In this document: piece by piece, positions 1 through 7,362 of the stretch
Numbering within the stretch: position 1 is the stretch's first letter
Layout: every line of letters begins with the position of its first letter
From: an uncultured Lachnospiraceae bacterium
Lineage (GTDB): Bacteria; Bacillota; Clostridia; Lachnospirales; Lachnospiraceae
Reading direction: 5' to 3'
Length of the DNA: 13,244 bases
Assembly: GCA_946409475.1 (NCBI GenBank)
Contig: CAMJWQ010000053.1
Location: 1-13,244 of the forward strand
Made by a program: the position numbers and the translations under genes
Notes under the pieces: generated by a model
Seen by the model: only the letters and a program-made list of their open reading frames with translations
The model's database searches: none
What the model was told of the DNA's origin: nothing

Positions 1-2297
1 ATTTTAAAGGCCCGCTGCAGTAGACCAATGGAAGCTTTATCCTTTTCAATAATAAATTTACCGCAATCCGTAAAATAGGGGTCTCTTTCCGTTGTATTCT
101 GATTGGCTGCGGCAGCCGTATTATTAATAATCTTCTCTTCCATTTCCGCACTATAAAATACATCCTTATTTTCATTAACTAAAAATTTAACCACTGCAGA
201 TACTTCACTGTCGGAAACAAAGGAGCCCTGCACTCTGACGGGCTTCGGATATCCCTGGGGATAAAAAAGCATATCCCCCTTTCCCAACAGCTTTTCCGCA
301 CCGTTCATATCCAGTATGGTTCTGGAATCCACACCGGAAGATACACTAAAGGCTATTCTGGAGGGCATATTGGCCTTAATAAGTCCCGTAATGACATTGA
401 CGGAAGGCCTCTGGGTCGCCAATATCAAATGGATACCGGCCGCTCTTGCTAATTGGGCCAAACGGCAAATGGATTCTTCCACTTCTCCGGGAGCTACCAT
501 CATCAGATCAGCAAGCTCATCAACAATGATAACGATCTGAGGGAGCTTTTCCGGTCTGTTTTCTCCCTCCACATTCTTTACGGATTCTACTTTTTCATTA
601 AAGCTTTTCATATCCCTAACGTTATATTGGGCAAATTTCTGATACCGGTCCTGCATTTCCACAACAGCCCAGTTCAGGGCGCCGGCTGCTTTTTTAGGAT
701 CCGTTACCACCGGAATCATAAGGTGAGGTATTCCGTTATAAACGCTGAGCTCCACTACCTTGGGATCGATCATAATCAGTTTTACTTCATCAGGTGTTGA
801 TTTATATAAAATACTCATAATAAGGGTATTGATACAAACGGATTTTCCTGATCCTGTAGCCCCTGCAATTAATAAATGAGGCATTTTTGCCACATCCGTA
901 ACAACTGTTTGTCCGCCGATGTCCTTTCCTGCGGCAAAAGCAAGCCTGGAAGGATGATTCCGAAACTCTTCGGCTTCCAATAAATCTCTTAACATGACAG
1001 GTGCATTATTTTTATTCGGAACCTCAATACCGATAGCCGCTTTTCCGGGTATCGGTGCTTCTATACGGATATCCGAAGCGGCCAAATTCAGCTTGATATC
1101 ATCGGATAAGGATAATATCTTACTTACCTTTACTCCCTGCTCAGGCTGCAGCTCATACCGGGTCACGGTAGGCCCGCAGCTAACATGGGTAATAGTAACA
1201 TTAACACCGAAATTATGTAATGTCTGCTGTAATTTATGAGCCGTATCATTTACCTGCTTATTATTATTTTTAAAATTGCCTTTTTTACCCGGCTTTAATA
1301 ATTCAATGGGTGGATATTGGTATTCCTTCTTATCCCCGGTCTCAAAGGCTTCCTGATTAGCAGCCGCAAAGATATCGGCATAATCTTCATTTTTAATATC
1401 AGCCTCCCGCGACCTTATATTGACAGTGTCCTTTTCCTTTTCAATGCCGTTATTTACCATGTCGGCTTCCGTAATTACTTCCTTTGTGAGGAAACTGTCA
1501 GTTTCGTCAATACTGTCTGTATTTTTATCCGATTTAAGAAAATCCTCCGGATAAGGGCCGGTAATTTCATGAACATCTTCCATTTCCTTATTTTCTTTTG
1601 GAATGGTGGTATCCAAAGCAACTCCGGATATTTTCCTTTGTAATCTTTTTTTCTGAATCCTGTCATTTTCCTTTTTATTTTCCTTTTCTTCCGATTGTTT
1701 TATCCTTCTTTTTCTGTAATCCTCCCTAGCGCTTTCGTATACCTTATGGCCGCTTTTCTTTACCCCGGATAAAAAAGAACGTTCCGTTATAATGACTGCA
1801 GAAATAATAAGGACTGCCAGGGATATTACTAAAGTGCCTGCCGTACCAAAAGCTTTATATAACAAGCGGGCAAGAACACCGCCGATCACTCCTCCGCCCT
1901 TCTTTTCCAAGGCTCCGTACCGATAATATTCCGTAACGGTTTTCACTGTTTTCACATCCGAAGTAATGAATTGCATTAAGATACATACGCTTACTAAAAA
2001 AAACACAGCACTGGCTAATTTCAGATATGCCGTTTTATTCCCCTTATTGGATATGGAAAATACGGCTGACAAAAAAATAGCAATTGGTATGATATAAGCT
2101 GCCAGACCAAATATACCGAATTGAAAATAACGGATATATTTACCGACTGCTCCTACCAGACCAAAATTACTAAGCAGCATTAAAATACTGACAGCCAGAA
2201 AAGCCAAAACCAATATTTCATCTTTTATCGTTTTATTAAGATTCTTTTTTCCGGTCCTTTTTTTAGTTGTCCTGCTTTTTCTTTTCGCTGTCGTCAC
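1..2297 (-). CDS. ftsK: DNA translocase FtsK/SpoIIIE (3' end cut by window)
   Basis: Membrane-anchored ATPase that pumps double-stranded DNA through a closing septum during chromosome segregation or sporulation. Reading the minus strand from a GTG at 2297-2295 gives 765 codons with no stop, so the gene continues beyond base 1. The GTG is chosen because AGGGGG lies 7 nt upstream. The N-terminal 175 residues hold about four membrane segments (near 29-50, 60-80, 92-111 and 140-173). A charged linker to about residue 340 follows. The motor domain has Walker A GATGSGKS near residue 480 and Walker B VIIVDELADL near 590, then LATQRPSVNVITG. The last residues visible (ASIGLLQRAFK) begin the DNA-reading gamma winged helix, which lies mostly outside the window. 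Its position after tepA matches B. subtilis spoIIIE; whether the role is vegetative or sporulation-specific cannot be read from the sequence. The family call is very secure. Confidence 0.97.
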   Translation of the reverse strand, partial: MTTAKRKSRTTKKRTGKKNLNKTIKDEILVLAFLAVSILMLLSNFGLVGAVGKYIRYFQFGIFGLAAYIIPIAIFLSAVFSISNKGNKTAYLKLASAVFFLVSVCILMQFITSDVKTVKTVTEYYRYGALEKKGGGVIGGVLARLLYKAFGTAGTLVISLAVLIISAVIITERSFLSGVKKSGHKVYESAREDYRKRRIKQSEEKENKKENDRIQKKRLQRKISGVALDTTIPKENKEMEDVHEITGPYPEDFLKSDKNTDSIDETDSFLTKEVITEADMVNNGIEKEKDTVNIRSREADIKNEDYADIFAAANQEAFETGDKKEYQYPPIELLKPGKKGNFKNNNKQVNDTAHKLQQTLHNFGVNVTITHVSCGPTVTRYELQPEQGVKVSKILSLSDDIKLNLAASDIRIEAPIPGKAAIGIEVPNKNNAPVMLRDLLEAEEFRNHPSRLAFAAGKDIGGQTVVTDVAKMPHLLIAGATGSGKSVCINTLIMSILYKSTPDEVKLIMIDPKVVELSVYNGIPHLMIPVVTDPKKAAGALNWAVVEMQDRYQKFAQYNVRDMKSFNEKVESVKNVEGENRPEKLPQIVIIVDELADLMMVAPGEVEESICRLAQLARAAGIHLILATQRPSVNVITGLIKANMPSRIAFSVSSGVDSRTILDMNGAEKLLGKGDMLFYPQGYPKPVRVQGSFVSDSEVSAVVKFLVNENKDVFYSAEMEEKIINNTAAAANQNTTERDPYFTDCGKFIIEKDKASIGLLQRAFK

Positions 2298-2344
2298 TTA
2301 GAATCCCCCTAACAATTTCCAAATAGCATAAATCATCCTTTATG

Positions 2345-2373
2345 ATTATAGCATTCCAAATGAAAAAAGTCAT
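2345..2373 (-). promoter_or_regulatory. Putative sigma-A promoter for ftsK/spoIIIE
   Basis: On the minus strand, ATGACT (2373-2368, four of six matches to TTGACA) is followed by a 17-nt spacer and a perfect TATAAT (2350-2345). Transcription would start near 2338, giving a leader of about 40 nt before the GTG start. It lies in the 118-nt gap after tepA, so ftsK can be transcribed apart from tepA. Called by eye. Confidence 0.6.
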
Positions 2374-2383
2374 CCCTTTTGTC

Positions 2384-2419
2384 TTAGTCCGCTTTTTCTA
2401 TCCTTTCTTCTTTTTTCAT
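2384..2419 (-). other. Possible 11-codon ORF overlapping the tepA stop
   Basis: An ATG at 2419-2417 overlaps the tepA TGA (ATGA arrangement) and opens a frame of 11 codons, MKKEERIEKAD, ending TAA at 2386-2384. A very strong ribosome site (GGGAGGAGG) lies just upstream, inside the last tepA codons. Those bases also encode the Arg-Glu-Glu-Glu tail of TepA, so the site may be a by-product of Glu codons. In B. subtilis a small gene (ylzJ) lies between tepA and spoIIIE; this peptide is too short for me to equate with it. Coding status is unproven. Confidence 0.25.
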
Positions 2420-3144
2420 TCCTCCTCCCTTATTTTTTCTTTCTGTCCTCTCTCCTCTTCTATTAATTTGTATAAATAAGAAAAGGCATCCCTGATACCT
2501 CCCACCTGGTTAATGATTCCTTCCGTTACCGCTTCCTTTCCCACTAAAATGGAACCAACATCCTTAGAAAGCATACCCCTTTCCATCATCAGCTCCTCCA
2601 GCCGTTCTTCTTTAATGTCGCAATGGGTGGCAATAAATCCTGTAATGCGGTTTTGAATCTGCTTAAAATAATCGAATGTTTGGGGTACCCCGATAACCAT
2701 ACCATTCATTCTGACGGGATGAATGACCATTGTTCCTGTCGGAACGATAAAGGAATAGTTTGTTGAAACAGCAATGGGTACACCGATGGAATGGCTGCCG
2801 CCTAATACTAAGGACACGGTGGGTTTACTTAAGGAGGCAATCATTTCCGCAATGGCTAACCCTGCCTCCACATCTCCGCCTACCGTATTTAACAAAATTA
2901 AAACTCCCTCTATATCCTTACTGTCTTCAATTGCGGAGAGCTGAGGCAGTATATGTTCATATTTCGTTGTTTTTGTATTATTAGGCAGATTTTCATGCCC
3001 TTCAATTTCCCCGATTACGGAAATCAACTGTATTTTAGTATGATTTTCGTTGTTCTCCAGTGTAACCTGACCTGTTTCCTTTATCTTTTCATCTCTTAAT
3101 TTTTCTACTTCACTTTTCTCTTTCTTTTCCCCTGTTTCCTTCAT
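2416..3144 (-). CDS. tepA: ClpP-family serine protease, TepA type
   Basis: Cytoplasmic ClpP-fold protein of the translocation-enhancing TepA group (242 aa). Residues 1-35 are a charged, probably disordered extension. The ClpP-like core starts at about residue 38 with the group's signature GEIEGHENLP, followed by LLNTVGGDVEAGLAIAEMI near 84-102. The nucleophile region GGSHSIG puts the likely catalytic Ser at 119, and IHPVRMNG gives the likely His at 142; I do not assign the Asp with certainty. The start has GGAGGT five bases upstream. Adjacency to an ftsK/spoIIIE gene is the order seen in B. subtilis. TepA has been linked there to protein secretion and spore-protein turnover, but the substrate here is unknown. 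The gene sits just after the terminator of the preceding operon; I see no convincing promoter in the 80 nt before it. Confidence 0.9.
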   Translation of the reverse strand: MKETGEKKEKSEVEKLRDEKIKETGQVTLENNENHTKIQLISVIGEIEGHENLPNNTKTTKYEHILPQLSAIEDSKDIEGVLILLNTVGGDVEAGLAIAEMIASLSKPTVSLVLGGSHSIGVPIAVSTNYSFIVPTGTMVIHPVRMNGMVIGVPQTFDYFKQIQNRITGFIATHCDIKEERLEELMMERGMLSKDVGSILVGKEAVTEGIINQVGGIRDAFSYLYKLIEEERGQKEKIREEE

Positions 3145-3205
3145 AAGGTACCTCCATTATGGATTTTATTTCCGCCAACACCTGAGCAGGATTTCTATTC
3201 GGCAT
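3110..3205 (-). other. Possible small ORF overlapping the tepA start (31 codons)
   Basis: Between the terminator and tepA the minus strand has an ATG at 3205-3203 opening a 31-codon frame that starts MPNRNPAQVLAEIKS and ends TGA at 3112-3110. It overlaps the first 35 bases of tepA in another frame. Codon choice looks natural, but the ribosome site is weak (only a GAGA-like run upstream) and I recognise no family. It could be a regulatory upstream ORF controlling tepA or chance. Low confidence. Confidence 0.2.
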
Positions 3206-3223
3206 AGATATCTGTCTCTGCAG

Positions 3224-3252
3224 AAAAAAGGAACCACATGCGTGATTCCTTT
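3224..3252 (-). terminator. Rho-independent terminator of the yebC-metY-glycosyltransferase operon
   Basis: The minus-strand transcript has AAAGGAATCAC, loop GCAT, then GTGGTTCCTTT: an 11-bp stem with one G-U pair. It runs into six consecutive U, three of which also pair in the stem. It lies about 30 nt after the stop of the membrane protein and ahead of tepA, so it separates the two transcription units. On the plus strand there is no comparable T run, so it looks one-directional. Confidence 0.85.
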
Positions 3253-3283
3253 ACTTATTATATGTATACCTGGCATTATTATA

Positions 3284-4129
3284 CTAGCGTATGGGGAAAT
3301 CATAATCATATTTCAGCTCTTCCTCCGAAAACCGGTAGGGAAAATCCAGGCTGTCACTCTCTTTATATCGGTTCCTTATTTCATCCTGCGTTATTCCAAT
3401 ATCCTCTATTCTTGTATTGTATTGTTCCGTTTTATTATCCTTCTTTCGTATCATATCTTGTTTTATCACGAAATCTTCCTTTGTTATATTTTCCCGTTTT
3501 AATAATAAATTTCCGTATTGAAAAAGTAATATAAGCAATAGCAGATAAAGGGTAAAATCATGAACCCGAAAGCCATGAAGGAGGGCAGCTAAAATAATAA
3601 CCATAGCGGTAAACGGCAGAAATACCCACTCCTTATTTAATTTTTCTATTATTGCCAAGCTGCATTTGCTTACAGCGAAAATCAAAAAAGATAATACCAC
3701 CTGACGAAACAGCAGGATGTCAAAGGTCCGGCTATCATACATGCCGATCAGAAACCATTCATAAAGTAAACAGATTCCAAAAGTGACGGATAAAGCGTAC
3801 CTATCCTTTAAAATCAATATAAACGGCAGAAAAGAAGTACATAAAAGAAAAAATGCAAAATAAAATAATACCTGTTCCTTAATTCCAAAAAACAAAAACA
3901 AACGGGATACGAAAAAGTAGTACCACTTATTAAAGCTGAAAGTAAAAGAGAAAGAATTCTTTAAAAAATAAGCTGCTTCTTCCTGATAAATGAGTACCTG
4001 TTCCTGTATGCCGTCCATATGAACCGCTATGTAATAAGCTCTTGCCAATATACTAAGAAACAGCATGCCGAAATACAGATAGATATAAAGACCGGTATAC
4101 TTACTCCTATTCTTATCCATAGCAGTCAT
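3284..4129 (-). CDS. Polytopic membrane protein, GT-C-like N-terminus, charged C-terminal tail
   Basis: No family recognised with confidence. The 281-residue protein has about seven hydrophobic segments (near 12-36, 66-82, 86-107, 112-130, 139-158, 168-186 and 189-208), then a highly charged, probably cytoplasmic tail of about 70 residues. An open frame extends upstream to 4234, but I choose the ATG at 4129 because AGGTGA lies four bases before it and the longer form would run deep into the glycosyltransferase gene. The loop after helix 1 contains YQEEAAY (Glu50-Glu51), reminiscent of the acidic pair in the first outer loop of GT-C glycosyltransferases such as ArnT/PMT. With a polyprenyl-phosphate glycosyltransferase 13 nt upstream, a lipid-linked sugar transferase or flippase role is an inference. 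Seven helices is short for a full GT-C enzyme. The tail carries DFPYR and DFPIR, the latter as its last residues, around an acidic, Tyr-rich stretch. Confidence 0.8.
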   Translation of the reverse strand: MTAMDKNRSKYTGLYIYLYFGMLFLSILARAYYIAVHMDGIQEQVLIYQEEAAYFLKNSFSFTFSFNKWYYFFVSRLFLFFGIKEQVLFYFAFFLLCTSFLPFILILKDRYALSVTFGICLLYEWFLIGMYDSRTFDILLFRQVVLSFLIFAVSKCSLAIIEKLNKEWVFLPFTAMVIILAALLHGFRVHDFTLYLLLLILLFQYGNLLLKRENITKEDFVIKQDMIRKKDNKTEQYNTRIEDIGITQDEIRNRYKESDSLDFPYRFSEEELKYDYDFPIR

Positions 4130-4142
4130 AAAATCACCTATT

Positions 4143-5090
4143 TCACTTGTTATCCAAAAACAGCTCCGTATGATAGCGGGGTCTTCTCTTAACTTCCATA
4201 TAGATCTTACCGATGTATTGCCCGATAAGCCCAATACAGGATAACTGTACGCCTCCGATAAACCATAAGGAAATAATTAATGAAGACCATTGGGTATCTA
4301 CCGGTGCAAAAAAGGAAGAAATGATAGTGTAGAGAGCAGCCATAATGCTTAAAAATACGATTCCCAAGCCTAAGACACCCACCATAGCTATGGGCTTTGT
4401 ACTAAAGGACGTAATACCGTTAGAGGCTAATATCAATAATTTATATAACGTATATTTGGATTCACCTGCTGTTCTTTTCTTTCTCTCATAATATACGCGG
4501 TCCGTTTGAAACCCGATTAACGGCATGATACCTCTGATATACAGGTTCGTTTCCGTGTATTTTGCAAACTCTTCTACCGCTCTTTTGGACATGAGACGAA
4601 AATCGGCATGATTATAAATAGAATTGGCTCCCAAAAAGTTCATAATTTTATAATAAGCCTGTGCTGTTGTTCTTTTCAAAAAGCTGTCCCTGGACCTGTC
4701 GTTACGCACTCCGAATACAATTTCATTTCCCTGTTTATATTTCTCGACCATTTGCTCGATAACCATAATATCATCCTGCAAATCAGCATCTATGGTAATC
4801 ATCATGTCACTTATATTCTTTGCTGCTAAAATACCCGCCGACAAAGCATTTTGATGTCCCACATTGGCCGCCAGCTTTAAACCGTAAATCTCTTTGTGCC
4901 TTTCATGTTCCTCTTCAATGATTTTCCAGGTCCTGTCCTTGCTCCCGTCATCTACCAGTAATATAAAACTATCCTTATCGATCTTATCCTTATCCACTAA
5001 ATCATTTATTATTTTTCTCAGTTCATTGCAAGAAGATTCCAGTATTTCCTGTTCGTTATAGCAAGGAACCACTATAGCCAACTTATTCAT
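4143..5090 (-). CDS. Family 2 glycosyltransferase, DPM1/GtrB type (polyprenyl-phosphate sugar synthase)
   Basis: Membrane enzyme expected to move a sugar from a nucleotide sugar to undecaprenyl phosphate on the cytoplasmic face (315 aa). The GT-A domain starts VVPCYNEQEI (8-17), with DDGS at 47-50, the metal and donor motif DADLQDD at 101-107, FRLMSKRAV near 164-172 and the GESKYTLYKLL acceptor/amphipathic region near 209-219. Two membrane helices follow (about 232-258 and 267-295), the usual GtrB/CsbB layout, with a basic C-terminus. AAGGAG about 11 nt before the ATG overlaps the metY stop codon, so translation is probably coupled to metY. The partner is likely the membrane protein just downstream. 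The sugar cannot be predicted from the sequence. Confidence 0.93.
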   Translation of the reverse strand: MNKLAIVVPCYNEQEILESSCNELRKIINDLVDKDKIDKDSFILLVDDGSKDRTWKIIEEEHERHKEIYGLKLAANVGHQNALSAGILAAKNISDMMITIDADLQDDIMVIEQMVEKYKQGNEIVFGVRNDRSRDSFLKRTTAQAYYKIMNFLGANSIYNHADFRLMSKRAVEEFAKYTETNLYIRGIMPLIGFQTDRVYYERKKRTAGESKYTLYKLLILASNGITSFSTKPIAMVGVLGLGIVFLSIMAALYTIISSFFAPVDTQWSSLIISLWFIGGVQLSCIGLIGQYIGKIYMEVKRRPRYHTELFLDNK

Positions 5091-5105
5091 GTTAAATTAA
5101 ACTCC

Positions 5106-6386
5106 TTATACTGTTTTTAATGCATTTTCTAAATCTGCAATGATATCATTAATATTTTCAATGCCTACGGATAACCGGATTAAATCAGGAGCAACTCCCG
5201 CCTCTACCAGCTGTTCGTCGGTCAATTGCCTGTGAGTGTGGCTGGCAGGATGTAATACGGAGGTCTTCACATCCGCTACATGTGTCACAATTGACGTCAT
5301 TTCCAAATGATCCATAAAGGATACGGATACCCTTCTTCCCCCCTTGAGTCCGAAGGCAATGACACCGCAGGAACCCTTCGGCATATATTTTTGCCCCAGC
5401 TCATAATACTTACTGCTTTTTAATCCCGGATAACTAACCCAGGCCACTTTTTCATGTTCTTCTAAATAGGCGGCTGCCTTAACAGCATTTTCGCAGTGCC
5501 TTTCCATCCGTAAATGCAGGGTTTCCAAACCGATATTCAATAAAAAAGCGTTTTGAGGTGAAGGTATGGAGCCTAAATCTCTCATTAACTGAACCGTTGC
5601 TTTCGTTATGTAAGCACCCTTCCCAAATTTTGCAGTATAAGTCACCCCATGATAGGAGGAATCCGGTCTTGTTAACCCTTTAAACTTATCACCGTAGGCA
5701 TTCCAATCAAAATTTCCGCTGTCCACGATACAGCCCCCTACGCTGACAGCATGTCCATCCATATATTTAGTGGTGGAATGGGTGATAATATCTGCTCCCC
5801 ATTCAAAAGGCCTGCAATTTATGGGTGTGGCAAAGGTATTATCAATAATCAGGGGAACTCCTGCCTCATGGGCAATGTCGGCAAATTTCTCAATATCCAG
5901 AACCACCATGGAAGGATTGGCAATTGTTTCACCGAATATACACTTTGTATTGGGCTTACAGGCTTTCTTTATCTCTTCAGAGGAAGCATCCGGATCTACA
6001 AAGGTAACATCAATCCCCAATTTTTTTAAGGTTACTCCAAATAAATTAAAAGTGCCTCCATAAATAGTGGAAGAGCATACCATGTGGTCTCCCGCCTCAC
6101 AGATATTAAAAACAGCATAGAAATTGGCAGCCTGCCCCGACGAGGTCAGCATAGCCGCATACCCGCCTTCCAAATCGCATATTTTCTGTGCCACATAATC
6201 ATTAGTCGGATTCTGCAGCCTGGTATAGAAGTATCCGGTATCTTCCAAATCAAACAGCCTGCCCATCTGATCACTGTTCTCATATTGGAAGGTAGTGCTT
6301 TGAATAATCGGCAGGGCTCTCGGCTCTCCCTTTTTTGGTTTCCATCCGGATTGAATACATTTAGTTTCCATTTGATACATACTCAT
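5106..6386 (-). CDS. metY: O-acetylhomoserine sulfhydrylase / aminocarboxypropyltransferase (PLP enzyme)
   Basis: Cytoplasmic PLP-dependent enzyme of the Cys/Met metabolism family that joins sulfide (or methanethiol) to O-acetylhomoserine, giving homocysteine (or methionine). With the ATG at 6386 it is 426 residues, the usual MetY length. That start follows GGAGG by six bases; the frame stays open to 6470, but that extension lies inside the upstream gene and looks unrelated to the family. Visible features are SSGQAANF near 82-89, SSTIYGGTFNLF near 105-116, the PLP-pyridine Asp in IIDNTFATP (Asp182), the Schiff-base Lys in HSTTKYMDGH (Lys207), and a C-terminal RLSVGIENINDI carboxylate-binding segment. 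It overlaps the CFI-box gene by 26 nt. Closely related gamma-lyases cannot be fully excluded, but length and motifs favour MetY. I see no SAM riboswitch or T-box ahead of the operon. Confidence 0.93.
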   Translation of the reverse strand: MSMYQMETKCIQSGWKPKKGEPRALPIIQSTTFQYENSDQMGRLFDLEDTGYFYTRLQNPTNDYVAQKICDLEGGYAAMLTSSGQAANFYAVFNICEAGDHMVCSSTIYGGTFNLFGVTLKKLGIDVTFVDPDASSEEIKKACKPNTKCIFGETIANPSMVVLDIEKFADIAHEAGVPLIIDNTFATPINCRPFEWGADIITHSTTKYMDGHAVSVGGCIVDSGNFDWNAYGDKFKGLTRPDSSYHGVTYTAKFGKGAYITKATVQLMRDLGSIPSPQNAFLLNIGLETLHLRMERHCENAVKAAAYLEEHEKVAWVSYPGLKSSKYYELGQKYMPKGSCGVIAFGLKGGRRVSVSFMDHLEMTSIVTHVADVKTSVLHPASHTHRQLTDEQLVEAGVAPDLIRLSVGIENINDIIADLENALKTV

Positions 6387-7344
6387 TTTTATCCTCCACA
6401 AATCTCTTTTGTAATTGGTGAACCATTTTGGAATAGACCTTTTTACATTCTTCATTTTTATCTTCTTCAATCAGGGTAATGCAAGGCTTTACATATTCAT
6501 CCCAAATATCATGATAAATTTTATTTCTGTCAGGGCTTTTATTAACCCTGTTTACAATAGTAGGCGCTATATCATAATATTGGTAAATAATATCTAAGCC
6601 GTCAGGCTGTTTTGCCAAATAACAATCCCTGTAATTCCTTAAGACATTCAGTTCATAGCAATCATCCGTTTTCCCCAGGCTTTCACAGACGGCTGTCGTA
6701 ATATAACAAAGCTTTGTTTTAAAGCCGCTGTTTATCGTTTCAAAGGTCGCCTTGCCAAGTTCATAGGAGGGAAATTCCTTTTTCCAGCTTTGAATCAGCA
6801 GCCCGGTAAAAACATCCGTAAATTCTCCGCCGTAATGCAGTATTCCCGGTATGACATAAACAGCCATGGTTAAATTATAATCAATAAGAATACGTTCTTT
6901 TTTCCGCTTGTTAAAGTCCTTTATTCTATTATGAATCACATTTACGAATGTGTCCGCAAGAGAATAAAACACCGTTTTATTCCGGTCATCATACTCATAT
7001 GTTTTTTCTAACATTGTATATATTTCGTAGTTGGAACGGAAATATGCTTCAAAGGCATCCTTATAGGTATTTCTTTTAAAATTTTCAAAACCACTTTTTA
7101 CGGAATCAAATAATTGGATAATACTTTCTGACATATCCGGGATTTCTTCCGGATGTTCTTTTGCAGGGGATTCCTTCATTTCCAGATCCCTGCTTGCCCT
7201 AACCGTATTTTCTGCCTCCGCCAGATCAGCCGCTTCCTTCGTCCGTATTTTTTCACCGCAATACATGCATATGACTTCTTCGCGCTCCAGCGGTATCTGC
7301 AATACTCCTAAACATTTCGGACATATACCCTTTTCGAATTCCAT
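6361..7344 (-). CDS. Zinc-ribbon and CFI-box-CTERM protein of unknown function
   Basis: A 327-residue soluble protein of no known function. The N-terminus has a treble-clef-like pair of CxxC knuckles (Cys8/Cys11 and Cys26/Cys29) that should bind one zinc. An acidic linker to about residue 75 follows, then a mostly helical middle (about 75-205). The C-terminal part contains CYITTAVC (213-220) followed by LRNYRDCYL and YYDIAPTIVNRVN, which I recognise as the CFI-box-CTERM type found in many Clostridia. Further Cys at 229, 241, 288 and 300 make it unusually Cys-rich. GGAGG lies seven bases before the ATG. The gene is 18 nt after yebC and overlaps metY, so all three should be co-transcribed and coupled. 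The context gives no firm role: translation on one side, sulfur metabolism on the other. Confidence 0.88.
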   Translation of the reverse strand: MEFEKGICPKCLGVLQIPLEREEVICMYCGEKIRTKEAADLAEAENTVRASRDLEMKESPAKEHPEEIPDMSESIIQLFDSVKSGFENFKRNTYKDAFEAYFRSNYEIYTMLEKTYEYDDRNKTVFYSLADTFVNVIHNRIKDFNKRKKERILIDYNLTMAVYVIPGILHYGGEFTDVFTGLLIQSWKKEFPSYELGKATFETINSGFKTKLCYITTAVCESLGKTDDCYELNVLRNYRDCYLAKQPDGLDIIYQYYDIAPTIVNRVNKSPDRNKIYHDIWDEYVKPCITLIEEDKNEECKKVYSKMVHQLQKRFVEDKNEYVSNGN

Positions 7345-7362
7345 AATTTTGCCTCCGTATCC

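Noticed and set aside
316..800. Plus-strand frames opposite ftsK, and similar plus-strand frames across the window
   Set aside because: All lie opposite well-supported minus-strand genes, lack family features and look like antisense shadows.
2330..2347. Small AATCAT/ATGATT hairpin before ftsK as a terminator or operator
   Set aside because: Only a six-base AT-rich stem with no T run; it overlaps the putative start site and is likely chance.
4130..4234. 35-residue N-terminal extension of the membrane protein frame
   Set aside because: It is out-of-frame glycosyltransferase sequence; the ATG at 4129 has AGGTGA at the right distance and gives a normal membrane-protein N-terminus.
6387..6470. 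28-residue N-terminal extension of the metY frame
   Set aside because: It lies inside the CFI-box gene, is Lys/Arg-rich and unlike MetY N-termini, while the ATG at 6386 has a well-placed GGAGG.
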